Under the pieces are notes generated by a model. The model ran no database searches and was not told where the DNA came from. It worked only from the letters and a program-made list of their open reading frames with translations. Shown piece by piece: positions 56,426 through 64,000 of a stretch of 64,000 nucleotides of DNA. The translations under genes were made by a program, and so were the position numbers. This DNA comes from Coenobita brevimanus (lineage: Eukaryota; Arthropoda; Malacostraca; Decapoda; Coenobitidae): positions 23,652,848 through 23,716,847 of the forward strand of contig CM064657.1 in assembly GCA_032717465.1 (NCBI GenBank), written 5' to 3'. The stretch's first letter is position 1. Each line of letters begins with the position of its first letter.

Positions 56426-58191
56426 AGGATAACATCATCATCATCATTATCCTCTAAATCACCAGTAACTTTAGCCTTAGCCCTAGTGACAGCACATGCA
56501 GGGAACACATCAGGGACATCACAATCCTGGGACACAGCCACTGGCTCACTAGACAACTGAGGAGCTGGACACACTTGACTTCCACCAATATCATTTCCAA
56601 GTAAGAAAGTTACACCTGACATTGGGAGTGTCTCAACCAACCCAGCCATAACAGAACCATTAACAAAACCAGACTCTAAATTCACTCTGCACAGAGGAAC
56701 AGAGAAGTAATTATTCCCTACACCTTGTAAGATTACAGTTTCATCAGAGGAATTAACATTAGAGCCTAGAACACTGGTCAGCATAAGGGATTGGCAAGCA
56801 CCTGTATCACGATATATTTGAACTGATTTCCTGTCATTCCTGTCCAGAGGACTGACAAAACCATCAGACAGGAAATTAGCACATGAACTCTTGAGAGTGT
56901 CACCCACGTTACTGCTCAAAAGAGGAGCTCCATCATGAGAATTTAAGTTACCCCTCAAAGCAGGTTCAGTTAACTCAGTTAAAGAATTCTGGGAACTCTC
57001 AAGAGTGGACACTAGACCAATTGACTGAATATTTAAAGACTCCTTTTTGTTCACATCACGCTGTCTCTTGAAACATCTCTCCGTAGTATGACCAAGCTTA
57101 CTACAATAAGTACATTTACTTTTCTGAAATCTAGAGGTGAAGCTGGTATTTACTTCCTGAGAAACATCATCCTTATTCTCTTTCCTGTTACCTGTACTCT
57201 GAGTAGAGGCAACGTACTTACTCTCAGCTTTCCCTTTTTCTCTAGAATATCTCTTGTGAGTGAGAACATACTCATCAGCTAAAACTGCAGCATCAGACAA
57301 ATTATCTATTCTTTTCTCATCAAGATATAGGCTTACATCTTTATAAATACACCTTTTGAAGTCCTCCAGCAAAATCATCTGCTTAAATTTACCAAAATCA
57401 GAATCCACATTCTTAGAATTTAACCACTGCTCCAACAAATCTTCTTTGATTTTTGCATACTCAACATGGGATTGCTTATCTTGCTTGTAAGTTGTCCTAA
57501 ATTTTACTCTATAGGCTTCAGGAACAAGCTCATAGGCCTTGAGAATCAAGCTCTTAACTACATCATAATTATCACATTGATCCTGAGGCAAAGATGCATA
57601 AGTTACTTGAGCTTTACCGGTGAGAACAGTTTGAAGGAGTACTGGCCAATACTCCTTAGGCCAATTAAAACCTGTAGCTACCCTCTCAAACAACTGAAAA
57701 TACTTAGTTAAATCAGATTCATTAAAAGGAGGGACAAGTTTAACATTTTTAGCCACATCAAAATCATCAGAGCTAGATGATCCAGTTCCACCTTGTTTCA
57801 TGCGATACTCATGGTCTGCCTGAATCCTAGCAAGTTCAACTTGTGCGTGAAACTCAGCCTCCTTAACATCAGCCTCCTTAGCACGTGCTTGAAATTCAGC
57901 TTCCTTCACACGAGCCTCCTGCAGGGCTAGCTGTAACTTAGCTAATTCAATCTGCGTTTGCTCATTTGGAGGAGTTACATTAAACAAGCTTTTATTAATC
58001 ATGCCAACAATTTGATCTTTAGAATGATGAGAGTGAACTGCAATTCCCAATTGTTGAGCAACAAGCTTAAGTTCATTCTTTGTTCTGTTTTCTATATCAC
58101 ACACTGTTTGCACATTTGACAAAAAATCTTTGGCTTCATCAAGTGTAGAAATAGTAGCCATCATGAATATATCACAGTCACAAAATATCAA
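56404..58191 (-). CDS. gag: Gag-protease polyprotein, 595 aa, SCAN-like capsid
   Basis: Builds the virus-like particle and supplies the protease. A better start than the first ATG may be the Met at residue 11 (MATISTLDEAKDF). Domains: N-terminal helical segment (15-70, ELKLVAQQLGI), a charged coiled coil (77-130, rich in KEAEF repeats), a capsid-like helical domain at about 155-312 (KYFQLFERVATGFNWPKEYW to LADEYVLTHKR) that resembles the SCAN fold, a CCHC zinc knuckle (C360, C363, H368, C373), and a retropepsin with RDTGACQS (D462) and FLLGNDIGG (529-537). No stops or shifts. SCAN resemblance is by pattern; the literature derives vertebrate SCAN domains from Gmr1-like capsids. Confidence 0.9.
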   Translation of the reverse strand: MIFCDCDIFMMATISTLDEAKDFLSNVQTVCDIENRTKNELKLVAQQLGIAVHSHHSKDQIVGMINKSLFNVTPPNEQTQIELAKLQLALQEARVKEAEFQARAKEADVKEAEFHAQVELARIQADHEYRMKQGGTGSSSSDDFDVAKNVKLVPPFNESDLTKYFQLFERVATGFNWPKEYWPVLLQTVLTGKAQVTYASLPQDQCDNYDVVKSLILKAYELVPEAYRVKFRTTYKQDKQSHVEYAKIKEDLLEQWLNSKNVDSDFGKFKQMILLEDFKRCIYKDVSLYLDEKRIDNLSDAAVLADEYVLTHKRYSREKGKAESKYVASTQSTGNRKENKDDVSQEVNTSFTSRFQKSKCTYCSKLGHTTERCFKRQRDVNKKESLNIQSIGLVSTLESSQNSLTELTEPALRGNLNSHDGAPLLSSNVGDTLKSSCANFLSDGFVSPLDRNDRKSVQIYRDTGACQSLMLTSVLGSNVNSSDETVILQGVGNNYFSVPLCRVNLESGFVNGSVMAGLVETLPMSGVTFLLGNDIGGSQVCPAPQLSSEPVAVSQDCDVPDVFPACAVTRAKAKVTGDLEDNDDDDVILADTFSC

Positions 58192-58231
58192 ACAATATCC
58201 TTATGATAATATCCTGAATATTCTGATATGA

Positions 58232-58239
58232 GGTCGCCA
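58232..58239 (-). other. Candidate primer-binding site
   Basis: TGGCGACC on the minus strand, six bases after the 5' LTR. Complementary to a tRNA 3' end GGTCGCCA, as in some tRNA-Arg. The match beyond eight bases is unclear. Confidence 0.45.
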
Positions 58240-58245
58240 AATTTA

Positions 58246-59034
58246 TGTTACGGAACAGAGAAAGATAATGTACACTTTAAGTGAGAATGCTAAAAATCAC
58301 TACTGTCCCGTAAAGTTCCAGGTTCAAAACAAAAGAGTTAGGTAAAATTACAAGTTAAAGTTTAATGCACAAACTAACAATAAAACATTCAGGACTCATA
58401 AGGATAATGTAATGGCAAAAAACAGGTTAAATATATGGTTAACTGCAATAGCCTCTATTAACACGAAATTAGCAAGAGTAAATTTTATCTAAGTCAGCCC
58501 TGATAAAATGAGATACCAGATAATACTCAGTGAATGCCAGATAAATAATTACAGATACAAACTATGATCAAAAATGACTGACATAAAGAACCCCACACGA
58601 ATCACAAAAACTTCACCAGGCCCACAAATTAAACCCATGCTATACAGTACAAGAAAAAATACAACAACAGTTATACTCAAATTACACACAGCTGCTAGAT
58701 GGTTGGAGACTTCTTGAGCACTCACAATAATAATATCTGTACAGGGGAGGACAGAGATGTGAACAAAATGAGGAGCAGATCTAAGTGGCAATGATGCAGA
58801 GACTGAGCTCATTATATAGGGGCCAGGAGAGCTTGATACAACTTGTAATGAGGACGCGCAAATGAAGCCATGGGGACAAAGAGATGACAATCCGCAAAGT
58901 ATAACAGAGATGTCGACTTACTCTACTATAACGGTAGAAGGGGGGGACTGAGGCAGAACACGCTCGTGATCAAACATGCAGCAACTGTGCGTTAAAATTA
59001 CACAAAGGATGATGAAATCATAGGCTATGTAACA
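58246..59034 (-). repeat. 5' LTR (789 bp)
   Basis: Same ends as the other LTR; two single-base deletions relative to it and no substitution seen by eye. Followed on the plus strand by unique sequence. Confidence 0.96.
58812..58818 (-). promoter_or_regulatory. TATA-like box in 5' LTR
   Basis: TATATAA on the minus strand, preceded by GGCCCC and followed by GAGCTCAGTC. TCAGTC fits the arthropod initiator but lies only about 14 bases downstream, too near to be paired with this TATA in the usual way. The exact transcription start is open. Confidence 0.4.
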
Positions 59035-59809
59035 ATATACAACATTATTATAGTTGCTCTCCAGCTATGAGAAGTATCAGTGACTGTAAAATTATGAAGG
59101 TAATTCACTCAGTTCTTGCTGTGAATGATACACACAAGATCCACAGTCCTCTCAATAGTGACTATATTCTGGATTTTATAACAGGCTAGAGTACTGTTGT
59201 GGTCACGTCAGTTATCGAAGCTAGTCCAGATCCTCGACTGCCTCGCCAATTTTGTTTTGTATCACAGTTGCTCCGGCTTTTCTCAGATGCCGCTCCAGAT
59301 GTAAAGGGACTATCTTTGTGATCTTGGCTAATGTCTGCGCAATTTCGTGCGACAGACAGTAGCAAGCAAGTGAGTCAAGGGAGTTATCTGTCTTCCTTGC
59401 CTCACCGTGTCACTTACTCTGACTTTAGGCCAGACACAACGTCTAGCGGCTGCACGAATTAAAAAAAAAAAAAAAAAACTTACATTCGACCGCCCCGTCA
59501 TAAAAATTAAGGTAAGGTGTTGGGGCAGACGTCGTGAGGCGCGTATCCGAGGTGCTCATCTCCATAACTTATGTCTTTGAGTCTGTGGTGAGTTATGCAC
59601 CCACTGTCCTGGGGTACAAGGCTACTGCATCATACAGTTTTCCACAGAGTACCTCTAGCTGCTACTCCAGGTATGCCTACTCGTATGACCTTTCACTCCA
59701 CAGGGTGCCGATGCACATCTGAGTCGCATGGTGCCCGCAGCACACACTAGGACTCAACTCCAGCACCAGCGTTCCGACAGCTTCATAGTCAGTAACGCTG
59801 ACCACTCGG
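59035..59809. other. Anonymous sequence
   Basis: A run at 59460-59479; no gene or repeat family recognised. Confidence 0.5.
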
Positions 59810-59926
59810 CTGCCATGGCGATAACCGAATAAAATGGTCTGGTGTTAGCGAAATATATATACGTCATCGTATCTACAGTTATTAATTCTGTCTTGCGTCC
59901 AGGCGTATCCCAGCCATAAAGCCATC

Positions 59927-59974
<48 letters not shown>

Positions 59975-60620
59975 CAACGGTATAGAGTGCGTTGCAGAGA
60001 ATGATACCATCCCACTTCGCAAGCTTGATAGTAATAACAGCATAATGATAATATTAACGGCATTACCCATGTTCTATGGTCCTTAATTATCTAACGAATG
60101 TTATTGATGAATCTGACAAATCCCTTCACCCAGTGGACGTTATATTTTACCGCTGCCAGACGACAGTATTTGCATTAGTGATCGCCATAGTAATGAACTA
60201 GAATACAGGTAATTAAGTCTGTGTTAAACATCTGCTGCTCGAAAAGTGTTTTCTAAATACATTAAAATCGTTGGGCAGCAGCAAAAAGAAAATATGATAT
60301 ACAGCACGTCCTCATAGTGTTTGGGTTAATGCTGCAGAGAATGGCTAAATTTGTCTGGTCTTAAATCGATAAATTTCATGGACGTTTATGATTTAACCTC
60401 TTCACCCGGGTGACGTAGCTGTTTATATATTATTCCAGCAACTATCTCACGACTGTTATTCATTTTCAGGGAGATCTTTCGTAATGAAGGGGTTAATGAA
60501 AATGCATATAACCTTCACTTCGAAAACTCTCGTAAAGCCTTCACTTCGAAAACTCTCGCCCAGGTCGGCCAGAATCAACAAGTGTCAGCAAAAATAAACT
60601 TTCATAGTGAATAGGTTAAG
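59810..60620. mobile_element. Several palindromic MITE modules around a (CA)n tract
   Basis: 59825-59880 (CCGAATAAAATGGTCTGG, ACGTCATCGTATC) is a half. 60110-60205 (CCCTTCACCCAGTGGACGTT, CGCTGCCAGACGACAG) and 60225-60335 (AAATCGTTGGGCAGCAGC, CGTCCTCATAGTGTTTGGGT) form an inverted pair. 60393-60496 runs TTAACCTCTTCACCCGGGTG to AATGAAGGGGTTAA and continues with TTAATGAAAATGCATATAAC into a further half. (CA)n lies at 59931-59973. Confidence 0.55.
59931..59973. repeat. (CA)n microsatellite
   Basis: About 21 CA units. Confidence 0.95.
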
Positions 60621-61004
60621 GAATTTTCAAGGCAGAAATCATCTTGGCACAACAGCCAGTTTTCACCTCAATTTTTGTTTGTGTTAATACATGGATGGAA
60701 AAAATGGTCCTGCAGTAGAAATTAAACTGTGTGGCAGTAGTTTACACCCCAGTAGAAAAACGCCAGGAGAAACTTGTAGTACGGACTGATTTTCCAAATA
60801 CTGTCATACATACAGTGAATATAAGTAAACTATGAATATGTACTTAATACCAAAGAAACTAAACTAATGGTATGACTTACAACCACACTAGAAAAACGCC
60901 GGAGGATGGTAGTACACACTGATCTTCCGAATAGTTTGATATATATCCGGTATACGTACATGTATAAAATTGTATATACATAAATATACATACCGGTATG
61001 TAAA
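60621..61004. other. Anonymous with a local duplication
   Basis: AGAAAAACGCCGGAGGA (60890) and AGAAAAACGCCAGGAGA (60756) with flanking TAGTACACACTGAT/TAGTACGGACTGAT and TTCCGAATA/TTCCAAATA mark an imperfect tandem duplication of about 135 bases. Confidence 0.5.
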
Positions 61005-61019
61005 CACACACACACACAC

Positions 61020-61084
<65 letters not shown>

Positions 61085-61103
61085 GTATGTATGTATGTAT
61101 GTA

Positions 61104-61141
<38 letters not shown>
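61005..61141. repeat. Compound (CA)n(TA)n(TATG)n(GT)n microsatellite
   Basis: CA run, long TA run, GTATGTATGTATG steps, then GT run. CA and GT arms flank the TA core and can pair as an imperfect inverted repeat. Confidence 0.95.
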
Positions 61142-61144
<3 letters not shown>

Positions 61145-61838
61145 TGGAAATGTGAATATTGCTTATCCTGAATAAAATTGTCTGGTAAATACAAGAATGA
61201 GATGAAAAATTGTCATCGTAGTGAAGTAGTGTGTTTGTATGTGATTATGCATAGGGCGTCCCACCACATATGCTGACGCATAGTGGTTATATATGCAAGT
61301 GGATGTACAGTACAGTGTGGGGTGTTCGGGTAGGTATGAAATAATTGTAAGTCATGATTAACCACAAAAGACAAAATAGGGTAATAGTTTGCACGCCAAA
61401 TGCTTTGTAATTATCTTTTTTATTCTGCTCTACAATACGTTTGCACACATTTGCCTGGTTCTTGGCTGGAGGTAGTGATGACTCCCAGACAACCTTCACA
61501 TTTGCTGTCCTTATTTTATAACTGCAATAGTATATAAAAATAAAACGGTTTGCTTCACATGAGTCCCACGACCTGCAAGGTGTGTGTATCAGAGAAACTT
61601 GTAACTAATGCTTACTCTTTTTCGTGTGAATTCAACAGACAAGAAATATTTTGCCTTCATAAAATGAGGGATGTCACTGCAAAGACTGGTATTGCCGGCA
61701 GGTAACCGTGTCATTATCTCCGCATTATCGAAGCATCCGAATGTTTTATTGATATTCGCCAGGGAGCAGCACTGCAAACTGCCACCGGGGTGTCTGGGGT
61801 TGTGCACTGCCTTACAGCCTGCGGGCGCGTGTGCGTGC

Positions 61839-61871
<33 letters not shown>

Positions 61872-62363
61872 TTCATGTGTTAAAAAAAAAAAAAAAGCCT
61901 ATAAATCTCGTTCCTTCTAAAGATAATGTGGTAGTGGGTGTTAATGTGCGTTTTAAAATTGAGAGAGCAGTCCACAGTGCAGACGGATTTCTAATTGCCC
62001 ATTTTTTAGAATAAGCGTCAGTCATTATGGCCGTTCTCAGACATCATTGATCGTGTTAGACAGCTAGAGTGATTCATCAGTAATGCGATGGAGAGTGCGT
62101 GTGTGCGTTGGTGAGTTCGGATGCCAGATGAACGATTTAGGTATTGTTTTGTGTGTGGTGTGGTGTGTTTGCGTGTTGGGAGAAGCGTTGGGTGTGCGGT
62201 GGCTAGTGTTTTATGGGATGTGTATATGGTTTTGTAAAGGAAAACGTGTGATGATAGGTGCGAATGGATGTGGGTTTAGTAGTGATGTGAGGAGGGATGT
62301 GATTATGCGGATATAATACAGTAGTGGATGTAATGGTTGTTGTGGGTATTGTGATGGCTGTTA

Positions 62364-62366
<3 letters not shown>
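61142..62366. other. Mostly anonymous; MITE half
   Basis: 61160-61230 (CCTGAATAAAATTGTCTGG, TTGTCATCGTAGTGAAG) is a MITE half. A (GT)n(GA)n tract lies at 61837-61871 and a GT-rich stretch at 62090-62360. Confidence 0.45.

Positions 62367-62422
<56 letters not shown>
62367..62422. repeat. (TA)n microsatellite
   Basis: Pure TA tract abutting the composite retroelement's 3' end. Confidence 0.95.
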
Positions 62423-62425
<3 letters not shown>

Positions 62426-62635
62426 TATATAGCCGGACGCCATAATCCCGTAATTGGTGGCCGTTTGTCTTTGGGTTAGTTGTTTTACGGGGAGGGGCAC
62501 CAACCCTCCGCCAACCCACTTTTTGACACGTGTGGAACACGTATGGGTAGGTTATATGGTTACCACCCAGCGTTGTAAATGGTTTCCTGGCTTTCAGGGA
62601 ACCATTAGGCTTGTCACTCAAAGTAAAGCCACCTG
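62423..62635 (-). mobile_element. Short composite retroelement: RTE-like 5' leader joined to RTE-like 3' end
   Basis: On the minus strand, GGTTGGCGGAGGGTTGGTGC and CCCTCCCCGTAAAACAACTAA (leader segment of copy A) is followed within about 15 bases by CGGCCACCAATTACGGGATTA and TGGCGTCCGGCTATATACTG, the 3' end of the same family. The coding region is missing. It could be an internal deletion or a short non-autonomous element that borrows both ends. Confidence 0.6.
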
Positions 62636-62639
62636 AAAA

Positions 62640-62950
62640 GGAAAGAATAATAATAAAAAGTGACAGGAAAGATGAGAGAAGTAGGACGAGAGGAGGGCAG
62701 TCACAGAAAAAGAATACTAAAGGAATGAAGAAGTAGTAGGCAGCACTACATCAGATGAGTGGACGATGGTGAAAAACAGGAGGAGGAGGGCAGACACAGA
62801 AAAAGAATGATAAACGTTAAGGAAGAAGTAGGCAAACTGCATCAAGTGAGTGGGTGATGATGAAAAATGGGAAGAGAGGAGGGCAGACAGAAAAAGAATG
62901 ATAAAGGTGAAGAAGTAGGCAGTACTACAGTAGGTGAGTGAATGATGGTT
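62640..62950. repeat. 93-bp tandem repeat, about 3 copies
   Basis: GAGGAGGGCAG recurs with a 93-base period (ends at about 62700, 62793, 62886), each followed by ACAGAAAAAGAAT, GAAGTAGGCA and GTGAGTG-like words. Confidence 0.85.
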
Positions 62951-62992
62951 GTCACCACCTACCACCATACACCATACTGTATATATATATAC

Positions 62993-63024
<32 letters not shown>

Positions 63025-64000
63025 AGCAGATTCGAACCGCAGATGTAAAAGTTTAAGAAACAATTGAGATGTTCAGGTGAGATGGTAACGAGATCTCAGT
63101 AATGTAGAAGCGAGAAAGAAATGTGGAAAAGGCCGTGATGACAAAGAATGGGTGCTTAGTGATAACTGAAGTGGTAGTGTGTATTAGGTGTAGGGAAAGG
63201 AATCCATGGGGAAGATACAACACGTGATCCAAGTACATAAGTTACATAATATGAGTGAAACTGCGGCTATGACAATACCAGGCAGTTAAAAATTCTCCTA
63301 ATGCCCATGGTTGATGCAGCTTCTGTACATTACTACAATTGAAGGATCACGTATCTTTTGATCGGGGATCCTTTTACATCACCCGTTTCGGTGCCTTAAC
63401 GTGCACGTGTCAGTCTCGAGAGAAGTGGCCACTGGCTGTACAGGAACTGAGAGGACGATTAATATGATGCAGATGATATAAGAGTGGGTGTGGAGGGGTG
63501 CAAGACCTTCTCAAGGATGAAGGGTGCGGATAGGGGCTAGAAACCATGGAGATGGGTGTGGGGAAGTACATGAAAGGATATTGCCTAAATGGATAGTTAG
63601 AGATTATATACTCACGTTGTTGAAGAGTCAGGGATGATAGATTGAACTGGAGTAAGACAGGACTAGGTGACTTGAGGGAGGGATCCCAAATGATAGCATC
63701 TGTCGCAGGTAGACGCGCTGGGAGTAATGACGCGCTATAAAGTCTTAAGTTGGCGGCGAAAGACAGCGTGGCGAAATGCCGGCAGCCTGTCATTTCTGTC
63801 AGTCGTTATCAGCTGCGTGTCAGCGTGTGGTCTGCCCGTCGCCGTTAGTGTTGGCTTATTTTGTAATTTGGGTGCTGCGTGATGTGCTGTCTTCCTGTTG
63901 TGATGGGGAGTCGAGCAGATGGATGTGCTCATGATCCTTGCTTCTCGTGTGGCTGACGTGGATTGGTCGTGTCTTGTTTCCAGCTCAAATGGCGGTGTTT
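62951..64000. other. Anonymous sequence
   Basis: (GA)n at 62995-63021. No gene, transposon or RNA feature recognised in the rest. Confidence 0.5.

Larger units (their letters stand above)
52731..59034 (-). mobile_element. Complete Gmr1-like Ty3/Gypsy LTR retrotransposon (6304 bp)
   Basis: Two LTRs enclose, in minus-strand order, a primer-binding site, a gag-protease ORF, a pol ORF and a purine tract. Both ORFs are free of internal stops. Pol order is integrase, reverse transcriptase, RNase H, the arrangement described for Gmr1-like elements and opposite to ordinary Gypsy elements. Flanks are ATATT on the left and ATATA on the right, an imperfect 5-bp duplication in a TA-rich target. No env-like ORF is present. 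It looks complete and recently inserted. Confidence 0.93.

Overview
The window is animal nuclear DNA, most likely from a decapod crustacean. It has no operon-like gene packing. It is crowded with (TA)n, (CA)n and (GA)n microsatellites, contains a 100-N scaffold gap at 28179-28278, and carries several classes of eukaryotic transposon. The organism call is an inference from repeat style (SSR density and retrotransposon types common in shrimp and crabs); nothing here is diagnostic of a species. I found no host protein-coding gene and no rRNA or functional tRNA gene. Every ORF I can assign to a family is transposon-derived.

Layout. 1-3091: 5' part of an endonuclease-type non-LTR retrotransposon and a tRNA-derived SINE, arranged as a giant palindrome with arms of about 0.93 kb. 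3794-5338: a 5'-truncated Jockey-like retrotransposon inserted into a small palindromic MITE. 6-9.7 kb: MITE modules, a Tc1-like relic and a 37-bp minisatellite. 9.8-21.6 kb: mainly microsatellites, pyrimidine- or GT-rich tandem arrays, a SINE and MITE modules. 21.8-22.5 kb: Helitron-like non-autonomous sequence carrying repeated AGGTCA half-sites. 23.6-26.8 kb: a nearly complete RTE-like retrotransposon (minus strand) with five inactivating lesions, followed by a more decayed RT relic. 28.7-39 kb: mostly anonymous, with MITE clusters and a 22-bp minisatellite. 39.5-42.8 kb: a second Jockey-like copy split by a Tc1/mariner element with an intact transposase. 42.8-45.1 kb: a 21-bp/63-bp hierarchical satellite. 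49.1-51.4 kb: a second, 5'-truncated RTE-like copy. 52.7-59.0 kb: a complete LTR retrotransposon. 59-64 kb: MITE modules, microsatellites, a short composite retroelement and anonymous sequence.

The most notable element is the LTR retrotransposon at 52731-59034. It has 791- and 789-bp LTRs that differ only by two 1-bp indels, a gag-protease ORF and a 939-aa pol ORF. In pol the integrase lies before reverse transcriptase and RNase H. That is the Gmr1-like domain order, opposite to normal Ty3/Gypsy elements, and the capsid region looks SCAN-like. The element appears structurally complete and recently inserted. The Tc1/mariner copy at 40436-41809 is also complete, with 29-bp terminal inverted repeats, a TA duplication and a 360-aa DD37E transposase.

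Two further signals deserve attention. One is a structured 5' leader shared by two different non-LTR families, with a covarying stem. The other is a very abundant, roughly 90-110-bp palindromic MITE-like module, about thirty copies or halves in 64 kb, often bounded by TTAA and joined in series through a conserved linker.
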